This document shows positions 9,801 to 16,126 of a stretch of DNA of 24,526 bases, piece by piece (position 1 is the stretch's first letter; the number at the start of each line of letters is the position of its first letter). The notes below the pieces were generated by a model, which saw only the letters and a program-made list of their open reading frames with translations, was not told the DNA's origin and ran no database searches. Both the position numbers and the translations under genes were made by a program. The DNA is from an uncultured Lachnospiraceae bacterium (GTDB taxonomy: Bacteria > Bacillota > Clostridia > Lachnospirales > Lachnospiraceae), in contig CAJUPI010000047.1 in the NCBI GenBank assembly GCA_910588125.1, positions 1 through 24,526 on the forward strand. Reading direction: 5' to 3'.

Positions 9801-10878
9801 CGGTAAAGATGTCACGGAATGCCACCATGGTCAGCTCTATTGGCGTATAGCCGGTAAAATCCACGGAAAGAGATCTTTTCTCCAACGGCAAAAGCGATGT
9901 CGGCATGATGCCGTCTCCGTCGGTAAACTTCTTTTCCTCCGGATACACCACCACCGTATCCCCAGCCACCTCAAAACTCATCTGGGTTACTACTGTCCCG
10001 TCAAAGAAAGCCGATACATAAAAGGTATGTCCTCCAATCTCCACACTGTCTTCCGGAGTCATGAACCATACATTTTTCGTCCTGCCCTCCCAGGTAAACT
10101 GTACCTCATAAGGAAAGAACGGATTTTCTTCCGGGATATTGATGGTATAGCTTCCGTCATCTTCAAAGCTCACGTCGCCAAACCCATTATCAAAATCTTC
10201 CTGGCTGACCACATAGTATACCTTGCTGCCGGTATTAAAACCGACTTCTTCCTCTGACATTTCTTTGGCATTGCTCGGTGTCGCTTTTTTCTGCTTTTTG
10301 TCAAGCCCGAAATCTTTGCCCTGTCCATCTTCCAGATCTATATCGTACACCAGATCCTCTTCTAAGTTCTCTTCCTCTGCCTCATCTTCGTCCGCTGCAA
10401 AAACCTGCTTGTCCGACTCCTCTGCAGAAATCTTCTCTTCCCCGGTAGCTGCTTCTCCTGCAGCCTTTTCCCCATCAACATCTTCTTGGGAAATCTTTTC
10501 TTCTGTAGCGTTCTCCTCCTTGGAGATCTCTTTTTCTCCGATAACCGATTCAAAAGCATCACCCGCTACGGTTTCTTCCCCGTCTTCAGAAGCTCTCTCT
10601 TGTGCAGGCTCCACCTCTTCTGGTGAATCTGTCTCGTCTTTTGAATCGTCTTCCACGGAGCCTTCCTCATCATCGGTTCTTTCTTCCTCCTCTTCGGAAT
10701 CCTCTTCCGTTCCGAAAGCCTCCTCCGTATCAGAGAAATCTTTTTCCACTCCTCCTTCCTCGATGCTTTGTTCCGCTGTGGTATTCAGCGGCAGCTCTTC
10801 CGCTGCCATGATCCCCTGGGTTGGAAGCATAAGCAGTACCGCCATAAGCACTGCCAGGCTCCGTTTGATTCGTTTCAT
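6802..10878 (-). CDS. Very large secreted acidic surface protein with Ig-like module and W-YY cell-wall-binding repeats
   Basis: The ATG at 10878 begins a clear signal peptide (KRIKR, hydrophobic core, likely cleavage after IMA). AAGGAG lies at 10891-10896, 12 nt away; the frame also extends to 10902. The product has 1358 residues. Residues 27-190 are extremely rich in Glu and Asp with few hydrophobics, which suggests a disordered spacer. A KKATPSNA motif at about 198-204 ends this spacer. The body (about 215-1190) looks beta-rich; I recognise only a putative Ig (He_PIG-like) module containing LPGGMILKSNGELYGVPTETG. A Gly/Ser linker then leads to W-YY repeats (about the last 150 residues) like those of the surface protein at 252-4091. 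There is no LPXTG motif and no catalytic signature. It lies 124 nt downstream of the kinase gene, so read-through from the kinase operon is possible. Confidence 0.85.
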   Translation of the reverse strand: MKRIKRSLAVLMAVLLMLPTQGIMAAEELPLNTTAEQSIEEGGVEKDFSDTEEAFGTEEDSEEEEERTDDEEGSVEDDSKDETDSPEEVEPAQERASEDGEETVAGDAFESVIGEKEISKEENATEEKISQEDVDGEKAAGEAATGEEKISAEESDKQVFAADEDEAEEENLEEDLVYDIDLEDGQGKDFGLDKKQKKATPSNAKEMSEEEVGFNTGSKVYYVVSQEDFDNGFGDVSFEDDGSYTINIPEENPFFPYEVQFTWEGRTKNVWFMTPEDSVEIGGHTFYVSAFFDGTVVTQMSFEVAGDTVVVYPEEKKFTDGDGIMPTSLLPLEKRSLSVDFTGYTPIELTMVAFRDIFTGENALKDTDNIMWTYKTSEKDYEISASDGILDLSCGTYYGGYNSLEMIVGAADQLAADNIRYWINVEATPSKEWLIPTLYQQDSEGTRTEVEIIDNDGYYDGNINSTNRYLRFTVARKEMNDQAENYVGLELNPSVFETVLYDHVTVYSGNYKDAATAEAEGTDITAQIFTKDMTAAGAGYLMANSSPWITMVAYDSAGTVLGCLPLRIQMNQSGDYVTNYGLYRKSDSGRETAYYNINYSYEDNSHVEIVTYTLRAGLAVDDEYAMLFAARRADGSKDSSVVTAAYVGLYESIEEATQKGATDIKESLFDDSDNGGYTANYSQGVYFTIFIGADNEEQQNIYQYCIKTKEYEERVPDPNSGTAVTFTGLVDEQGFVVSYKIEQNKDSYAEQNFITMLVDLDVDLTKLAPEFYTETGIHLYAAGSSSPEISGESFHDFSQGPVQYTASAENGKNAKNYWLHVLKAKEGVGQLYINSLSDENAKTREDNGVVYSTREMFLDGRYNYYHDILVTNVGTEPVTKLSAELVSNQVELDPYWTFKGDYDLAGVGAIQSYGEIQNLAKLRILPKEGVEGGTDISGILRIKSGGQTLIELTLTGVVGDPCIITKEIPVAVKYVPYGTMIQNSNKYSWNEVSYSLNGGKLPGGMILKSNGELYGVPTETGEFTFTVRMTNSFGRFSSSQRKFTLTVIENTNMNVENATDQGYELIERVPNISMNSTEDHRMVSVGVYDEFVALFLDGERLVEGVDYDSESGSTRITIRNQTLKRPQTAGTHTLGIEFRTKGTDVLKRAAQNYVLTKKSSGGGGGGGSSSGSSSSSNKSTTSGTVSQDAKKGYVNSQTGIVTGTGAGYANWQQDERGWKMIYADGTTAGGSMLTLENGAVVEQVLWEKINGAWYAFGADGYLKTGWIYDYQLSSWYYVSVDKGMQSGWHTDDADKRTYYYLDPTTGAMVSGWKNINNIWYYFNDTATGEKPFGAMYANEATPDGYHVNADGAWDGQSN

Positions 10879-10970
10879 TTCATTCACTCTCTCCTTTCCC
10901 ATTTTTTGACGCTTTGCGCTGATTTACGCTGTTTTCACCATGCTGCCTCCCCCTTATCCAATCACGCGCA

Positions 10971-10982
10971 CCCCCGAAGGGG
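10971..10982 (-). other. CCCC-TTCG-GGGG hairpin between kinase and surface protein genes
   Basis: On the minus strand the gap contains CCCCTTCGGGGG, a short GC stem closed by a very stable TTCG tetraloop, extended by two G-U pairs. It lies about 20 nt after the kinase stop. There is no U-tract, so it is a poor Rho-independent terminator. It may protect mRNA ends or only partly terminate, which would leave the next gene coupled to the kinase operon. Confidence 0.4.
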
Positions 10983-11002
10983 CAACAGCAAACAGTGATC
11001 CT

Positions 11003-14000
11003 TTATTTCGTTTGCTGAAGATATGACTCTCCAAGAGCCGTCAACTCTTGAAGAGAATACAAGCGGCATTGCCGCAGATCCCCGGATCCATAATCAAACA
11101 CCAGCATTCCGTCCACGATATCACAAAGCATGGGCAGATATGCCAGAGTCTCCAACGTGTCATCCAGCAAAAGGCCATAGCGCTCTCCTGCTGCGCTGAC
11201 GTACTCTGTTATGATATATTCCCCTGCCTGAGTTACATAAGTAAGATAAGCATCCTCCTCAAGCTCGGCTATTTTTTTGTTTGTTTTTTGATCATATACC
11301 TCGGGCGCCCCATGAAGCGTGGAAACGATCCGATAATGATCCGTATAAAACTCTTCCTCCAAATCCTTAGAAGGCGGCTCTTTCTGCTCTTCTTTTATCA
11401 AAGAACCGTCTGCCGCACTATAATTTCTGACGGTGCCGTCATACCAGATTACCTCCAGCCAGGAATTATCCTCTGTCCTTCGGAACTGTTGATCATATAT
11501 GTACTGAGAATCCGGCAGCTCCACCTGTGCCACCATCTGACCATCTCTGTCATAAATACGGAAATCTTCATACTTAAAAAGCATAGTTGTCTGTTTGTCC
11601 CGGCTGATACGGGCTTCATCATGAAGATAACGGGGATCATAAGAGGCAATCCTGGCTTCTTCATGGCTCATTTTCTTCATCAGGCGCACGGATGGTCCGT
11701 TCCTCCCTGCAAGTACTGCATATTCTCCTGCCAGGGCAGTAAAATCATAGGTCTCCGGACTGGTCTCTGATAAGACCAGATTTGCCCCGCTGTCATAAAA
11801 TGCCAAGGTATTGTCATCGGTGGTAGCCAGGACGTATTCCTCTCCAATGGCAAAACCTGTGATGTTTTTCTCATTGGTATAAGCCAGCTCCATCTCCTCT
11901 AAAGTCTCCGGATCAAATTTTACCAATAAATTGCCGTTGGCAAGGTAAATCCCTTTGGCATCTGTCTTGAGAAAGAAATTATCTTTGGAATCATAGCCCC
12001 CCACATAGACCCCATCCTTAGTATCCACCAGGCCAAATAAAGAAGCATCGCTCTTATCTGCCGCAAATGCAAAATACCTGCCGCAAAATCCTCCCTCATA
12101 ATGGTCATATCCTGCCTCATCATTTTCTTCAAAGATGATCAGATCCTCCTCCGGTTGCGCCAAATCAAAGATCTGCAAGCCGCCGCCGGCAAAGCTGACA
12201 GCAAGCATATCCCCTTTTTCATTCAAAGCAAAGATGCGGTTATGGGGGTTTGCAAAAATATCATTGGCCGCCACCTCCATATGCTGCCCTCCAAAGGAAC
12301 ATTCGGTCAGCTTTTCCCCGTCAGACACCCGGTAAATCACTGCATGTTCTTCGTCCCGGTTCACTGCTGCCAAGGTGGTTCCGTCACCGGAGATTGCCAG
12401 GGTGGTGGCCACTGCCCCCTGCCATAGCTGTTCTTCCGTCTTCAAGTCATAGGCGGCCACACCCTGATCCCCCGCATAAATGATATGGGTACTATCTGCA
12501 AATACCACCTCTGAAAGCGCCGAGGGCTGCACTGGCAATACGGCAATCCGCTCCCCGCTTTCCATGTCAAATACCGCTGTCTCATATTGGTAAACCGCCG
12601 CAAAACAAGAGTTGTCCGGAGACACTGCTATCGTAAACGGAGCAGAAGGAAGCTCAAGCGCATCCAGTGATTGAAAGCTATCGGAAAGATCATAGACATT
12701 CAGCGCGTCGGTCAATGCCTTCCTCGCCTGTGCCGTCACGGGCGCCTCCAGAATACTTTTTCCCTCCGGTATCGCCTGAAGCGCCAGCTCAATCGCCCCG
12801 GATACATTGCCCTCTGCCAGGCTGTTCGCCGAATATTCTGCCAGCGCCAAAGCCTGCTGGGTCTGTTCCATCCGCTTCATTCCTATAAATGTGCTTCCTC
12901 CACCGGACAAAAATATCACTGACAACAAAGCAGCCGTAATCCTGGCCCTTTTCCGGCGGCGCACCACCCTTTCATCCCGTATATGGAGCAACCGGAATGC
13001 CTCAAGCATCTCTCCTGCCGTCTGATATCGCATATCCGGACTGACTGCCATTGATTTCTGAAGAATCCGGGATATTTGAGGACTGCAAATCTCCGGACCC
13101 AGCGGCTCTACCTCTCTCGCATCCTGGGCCGGCCGACGGCCGGACAACAGATGATAAAGCGTAGCGCCCAGGCTATAAATATCAGAGCGCACATCCAGCA
13201 TAACTCCGGAACGGCTGCTCGTGCTTCCGGAAGACACCGATCCCTTCTTCTCCTCAGCTTTTTCCTCTTCTCTTCCCTTTTTCTCTGCCTCCTCCGGATT
13301 TGCCACTGCAAAGCTTCCCGCTATGGCATCTGACTGGTTTGGCATTATCCCGGTCTCCGGGATTTCCATCGCATCCGGCAGCGCCACCGTCTCCAGCACC
13401 TCCGTCGCGTCCGGCAGCGCCACTGTCTCCAGCACCTCCGTCGCATCTGGCAGCGCCACCGTCTCCAGCACTTCCGTCGCGTCCGGCAGCGCCACCCTCT
13501 CCAGCACTTCCGTCGCGTCCGGCAGCGCCACTGTCTCCAGCACTTCCGTCGCGTCCGGCAGCGCCACCGTCTCCAGCACTTCCGTCGCGTCCGGCAGCGC
13601 CACTGTCTCCAGCACTTCCGTCGCGTCCGGCAGCATCACCGTCTCCGACAGCTTTGCCGCCGCCCCGCTTGCCTCCGGCAGCGCAATCGTTGCCAGATCT
13701 TCCGTCATATCCCCGCCGCGGACTTCCTCCAGTGCTTCTGTCGGTGCAAACTGTTGGCCAAGCATCGCTGTCTCTAGCTTTTCCGTCGCGTCCAGCAATG
13801 CCATGGTCTCCAGTTTTTCCGTCGCATCTTCTCTGGCATCTTCCCTTGAGGTTTCCGTCGCGGCAAAAGATTCTGGCCGGATTTTCAAGCCTTCCGGCGG
13901 CTCTGCCAAAGGCGGCTTTTCTTCTTTTTTTGTTTCCCCTGTACGATTGCCGCTTCCGCCGGATTCCGTATCCTGTCTCGTACTGTTACCCGTCTTGCCG

Positions 14001-14545
14001 GTATATTCAATCCCATAATGCTCCGGCGAAGCATACCCCCGGCTAAAGCCCGCCCGCACCGCCCCGTCTTCTCCCAGGGCGAGCGCAATGTTATAGTCAA
14101 TCAGACAGATATCACCGTTGGGCCGCAGCATGATATTGGCCGGCTTGATGTCTCCATGAAGGATTCCATAGGGAGGCTGGCTGTGGAGATACTCCAACGC
14201 CTGCAGCAATTCACAGGCCCAGAGAATCACCTGCGGCTGTGTCAGGCGGTCTCCTCTTTTTAAAAGATGGTCGAGGCTCTCTCCGTCGATAAAATCCATA
14301 ACGGTATAAACCACCCCGTCCTCCTGGACAAAGTCATACACCTGAGGAATATAGGTATGGCTCAGCCCTTTCAGCATATCCACTTCCCGGCGCAAAACCT
14401 CAGGCTTTGTATTCAGATTCCGTTTATCTGCTTTCAGTACAATCTGCTTGTTCAGCCTTGTATGGCGCCCCAGATATACGATTCCGCCTCCTCCGGCGCC
14501 TATCTGTTCCTGTATTTCATAAATTCCTGCTATCACACGAGCCAT
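11003..14545 (-). CDS. Membrane Ser/Thr protein kinase with a repeat insert inside the kinase domain and a beta-propeller-like C-terminal half
   Basis: ATG at 14545 has GGCAGGAAAG upstream and gives 1180 residues; the frame extends to 14578 without an SD. It has a Gly-rich loop (IGAGGGGIVYLG, 15-26), K38, alpha-C E54, a catalytic loop H-G-D (D132, K134, N137), D150 in DYN (in place of DFG) and SPE at 173-175. HGD makes it a non-RD kinase. Residues ~181-448 interrupt the fold with low-complexity sequence including eight 12-residue repeats. The kinase resumes at DVRSDIYSLG (451-460) and ends near 520. After RRRKRAR comes one membrane span (536-556), then a helical segment (LAEGNVSGAIELALQAIP) and a WD40/PQQ-like propeller from about 630 to the end, which would lie outside the cell. 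It is the last gene of the FHA / small membrane protein / kinase operon, 44 nt after its neighbour. No PP2C phosphatase gene is present in the window. Confidence 0.9.
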   Translation of the reverse strand: MARVIAGIYEIQEQIGAGGGGIVYLGRHTRLNKQIVLKADKRNLNTKPEVLRREVDMLKGLSHTYIPQVYDFVQEDGVVYTVMDFIDGESLDHLLKRGDRLTQPQVILWACELLQALEYLHSQPPYGILHGDIKPANIMLRPNGDICLIDYNIALALGEDGAVRAGFSRGYASPEHYGIEYTGKTGNSTRQDTESGGSGNRTGETKKEEKPPLAEPPEGLKIRPESFAATETSREDAREDATEKLETMALLDATEKLETAMLGQQFAPTEALEEVRGGDMTEDLATIALPEASGAAAKLSETVMLPDATEVLETVALPDATEVLETVALPDATEVLETVALPDATEVLERVALPDATEVLETVALPDATEVLETVALPDATEVLETVALPDAMEIPETGIMPNQSDAIAGSFAVANPEEAEKKGREEEKAEEKKGSVSSGSTSSRSGVMLDVRSDIYSLGATLYHLLSGRRPAQDAREVEPLGPEICSPQISRILQKSMAVSPDMRYQTAGEMLEAFRLLHIRDERVVRRRKRARITAALLSVIFLSGGGSTFIGMKRMEQTQQALALAEYSANSLAEGNVSGAIELALQAIPEGKSILEAPVTAQARKALTDALNVYDLSDSFQSLDALELPSAPFTIAVSPDNSCFAAVYQYETAVFDMESGERIAVLPVQPSALSEVVFADSTHIIYAGDQGVAAYDLKTEEQLWQGAVATTLAISGDGTTLAAVNRDEEHAVIYRVSDGEKLTECSFGGQHMEVAANDIFANPHNRIFALNEKGDMLAVSFAGGGLQIFDLAQPEEDLIIFEENDEAGYDHYEGGFCGRYFAFAADKSDASLFGLVDTKDGVYVGGYDSKDNFFLKTDAKGIYLANGNLLVKFDPETLEEMELAYTNEKNITGFAIGEEYVLATTDDNTLAFYDSGANLVLSETSPETYDFTALAGEYAVLAGRNGPSVRLMKKMSHEEARIASYDPRYLHDEARISRDKQTTMLFKYEDFRIYDRDGQMVAQVELPDSQYIYDQQFRRTEDNSWLEVIWYDGTVRNYSAADGSLIKEEQKEPPSKDLEEEFYTDHYRIVSTLHGAPEVYDQKTNKKIAELEEDAYLTYVTQAGEYIITEYVSAAGERYGLLLDDTLETLAYLPMLCDIVDGMLVFDYGSGDLRQCRLYSLQELTALGESYLQQTK
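13343..13630 (-). repeat. 36-bp tandem repeat array (8 units) inside the kinase gene
   Basis: Eight in-frame 36-bp units encode residues 306-401 of the kinase. Seven read PDATEVLETVAL, with one Thr-to-Arg change in unit 4 (VLERVAL). The eighth is degenerate (PDAMEIPETGIM). More diverged relatives lie upstream in the protein (DATEKLETMALL, DATEKLETAML, TEDLATIALPEA). Units 1-7 are nearly identical in DNA and differ mainly at third positions, which suggests recent expansion and possible copy-number variation between strains. Confidence 0.95.
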
Positions 14546-14589
14546 GCTTGCTTTCCTGCCTTCTTTACAATCTACCATTTATCCCGTTT

Positions 14590-14766
14590 TCAACCACGGT
14601 TCCCTCTGCTGTCAAATGGCTTCCCATATTCCTGCTCCAGCTTCTCCTTCAGCCATCGGCCTGTGATGACAAAAATCACCAGGAAAATCACTGCCAGGAT
14701 CGCCGCTGCCGCCATGACTCCGATACCGCCCCAAAATAACCATTCGCTTACTGATATCTGCAACAT
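14590..14766 (-). CDS. 58-residue single-span membrane protein between FHA and kinase genes
   Basis: ATG at 14766 lies 19 nt after the FHA gene stop, with a GGGGTGGG purine stretch about 8-10 nt upstream. A longer frame to 14814 would overlap the FHA gene. Residues ~10-36 are a hydrophobic helix followed by GRWLKEKLEQEYGKP, so the positive-inside rule puts the short N-terminus outside and the charged tail in the cytoplasm. It resembles no family I recognise. Its tight position between the FHA reader and the kinase suggests a partner or adaptor of the kinase membrane complex. That is inference from gene order only. Confidence 0.65.
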   Translation of the reverse strand: MLQISVSEWLFWGGIGVMAAAAILAVIFLVIFVITGRWLKEKLEQEYGKPFDSRGNRG

Positions 14767-14785
14767 GTCCTGTCCCACCCCGTTT

Positions 14786-15922
14786 TTAACTGATAATAAA
14801 ATCAAAATCCTCATTCGCCAGAGTAATCACATCTCCCCCATAGATAGGCCGCTCCTGTCCGGCAGCTACCATGGCCCCATTCACATAAGTATGATTTAAA
14901 GAGTTGCGATCGCGAATATAATATTGTCCCTGGATCAGTAATATATCCGCATGTGAGGTTCCGATCGCCCGGTTATCCGCAATCTGAAAATCCACAAAGT
15001 TTCCTCCCCTGCCGATATGAAAAACTTCTTTTTGAATCAACGCGCTTTGACCGTTTCTCCGGCGGATCAATTTCCCGACGCGCCGTCCCTGGCCAATATT
15101 ATCTTTATATTCTTCTTCCAAAGTCACGGTAGCATCACAATTTTCTTCACAAAGTTCTGTTTCTGACGGAACCTGCGGCAAAAATTCTCCGGTATATATC
15201 GTCGAAGCCGGTTCCAGCGACATCGACGGCGGGTTATCCGGCCTCATTCCTCCCGTCTGCGGCCATCTGGCCGGCTCCGGCCTCATCCCCCGTTCTGCCT
15301 GCCAAAAAGACCGGCTCTCCCGGCCCGTCTCCCCTGGCCGCTGACAGGCAGCCCCTGTCTCACGAATATCCCCTTCCGTCAAATCAGCCAGATATGCCAG
15401 CAGCTTGCGAAAACTACAGCCTTCGGGCTGATTTATATAATGGATAATTTTTGCCACGTAAGCCACATCCTGATCCAGACGGAATTGCATATGAGAAAGA
15501 AGCCACAGCAAAAACTCTTCCGCCGGCTGACCGGATTGAAATTCCTCTACCGGCAGATATACCAGGCCAACCTCTCTCTTTGCGGTATCCATAAAAATGA
15601 AATCAATATCCAAAAGTAATCTCTCCCGCGAAAGCCTGGATTCTTCCAGCTCCATCAAAACGCGGACAATCGAAGAGCACAGCTTCAACACCGTGAGCCT
15701 TTCCATCTCTTTTTTTAGATAATTTCTCAATGGGATTTTTGATGTCACAAAATATTCCAAATATTGATCTCTCTCATTTTGAACAAAAGATAACGGAAGA
15801 ATTCCTGAAATTTTGTTGCCCTGTACCATCCCTCTTGCAAAAGAATCCAAATGCTCCCATTTCTGAAGATGATACACCAGAAGGGTATCTTGTCCCTGGC
15901 TTTCATAGGTAAATCCCGTCAT
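14786..15922 (-). CDS. DUF6382-type protein with C-terminal FHA domain
   Basis: ATG at 15922 has AGGGGG at 15933-15938 (10-nt spacing); 378 residues. The N-terminal ~175 residues match my recollection of the DUF6382 domain seen beside FHA domains in Clostridia. A Pro/Gly/Arg-rich linker (about 185-290) contains DATVTLEEE (263-271), an acidic Thr site just ahead of the FHA, as in GarA/OdhI-type kinase substrates. The FHA domain covers 299-378 with IGR (R305), H324 and NHTYVNG (343-349). The residue aligned with the usual phosphate-contacting Ser is Gly321 (IGTSHAD), although Thr and Ser follow. It should be cytosolic and bind phospho-Thr on the kinase or its substrates. First gene of the kinase operon, divergent from the XRE/TIR-FHA pair. 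Confidence 0.88.
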   Translation of the reverse strand: MTGFTYESQGQDTLLVYHLQKWEHLDSFARGMVQGNKISGILPLSFVQNERDQYLEYFVTSKIPLRNYLKKEMERLTVLKLCSSIVRVLMELEESRLSRERLLLDIDFIFMDTAKREVGLVYLPVEEFQSGQPAEEFLLWLLSHMQFRLDQDVAYVAKIIHYINQPEGCSFRKLLAYLADLTEGDIRETGAACQRPGETGRESRSFWQAERGMRPEPARWPQTGGMRPDNPPSMSLEPASTIYTGEFLPQVPSETELCEENCDATVTLEEEYKDNIGQGRRVGKLIRRRNGQSALIQKEVFHIGRGGNFVDFQIADNRAIGTSHADILLIQGQYYIRDRNSLNHTYVNGAMVAAGQERPIYGGDVITLANEDFDFIIS

Positions 15923-15982
15923 TATACTGCGTCCCCCTGTCTCTCATTCTTCTGAGCATTGCCAAAAATATACATTTTTTTA

Positions 15983-16011
15983 ATTTTACCTGCCTCTCTA
16001 TTCTCCAGCAA
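15983..16011 (-). promoter_or_regulatory. Candidate promoter of the FHA / membrane protein / kinase operon
   Basis: On the minus strand, TTGCTG (16006-16011) lies 17 nt from TAAAAT (15983-15988). The -10 is 5/6 to consensus and the -35 only 3/6, so this is a moderately weak promoter that may need activation. The -35 overlaps the first of three direct repeats. The leader to the ATG at 15922 would be about 54 nt. Confidence 0.5.
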
Positions 16012-16037
16012 TATGTACCAGTAATTGTACCAGCAAT
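16005..16037. promoter_or_regulatory. Three direct repeats CCAG(C/T)AAT, probable regulator binding site
   Basis: CCAGCAAT (16005-16012), CCAGTAAT (16018-16025) and CCAGCAAT (16030-16037) recur every 12-13 bp. The last two are part of a perfect-length 12-bp tandem repeat, TGTACCAGTAAT then TGTACCAGCAAT (11 of 12 identical). The array lies between the two divergent promoters and covers the kinase operon -35. The likely binder is the XRE protein encoded at 16127-17518, by position only. Confidence 0.6.
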
Positions 16038-16064
16038 TTTTGTTGTATACATTCCATTGCTTCA

Positions 16065-16094
16065 TTGACAAACCTTCTTTTTTAACTTTATAAT
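16065..16094 (+). promoter_or_regulatory. Full-consensus sigma-A promoter of the XRE / TIR-FHA operon
   Basis: TTGACA (16065-16070), an 18-nt spacer and TATAAT (16089-16094): both boxes match consensus exactly. The predicted start is near 16101, about 26 nt before the ATG at 16127. A promoter this strong ahead of a TIR effector suggests that expression is held down by a repressor. Confidence 0.85.
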
Positions 16095-16126
16095 GCAAGA
16101 AGTATAGAATGAGGGGATACACATTG

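Noticed and set aside
10223..10909. 228-codon Ser-rich plus-strand frame
   Set aside because: It is the antisense of the Glu/Asp-rich spacer of the surface protein; Ser richness follows from antisense GAA/GAG/GAT codons.
10930..10960. Five-codon leader peptide (ATG GTG AAA ACA GCG TAA) with an SD ahead of the second surface protein gene
   Set aside because: Too short to distinguish from chance, and no regulatory codons or attenuator pairing were seen.
13343..13630. CRISPR-like look of the 36-bp repeats
   Set aside because: Units abut directly with no unique spacers, and they are in frame inside the kinase gene.
13221..14046. Long plus-strand frames of 248-265 codons opposite the kinase repeat region
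   Set aside because: They are low-complexity Ser/Pro/Ala translations of the antisense of the 36-bp repeats, without SD or domain content.
15923..16122. 66-codon minus-strand frame upstream of the FHA gene
   Set aside because: It lies in the AT-rich divergent promoter region, overlaps both promoters and lacks an SD.
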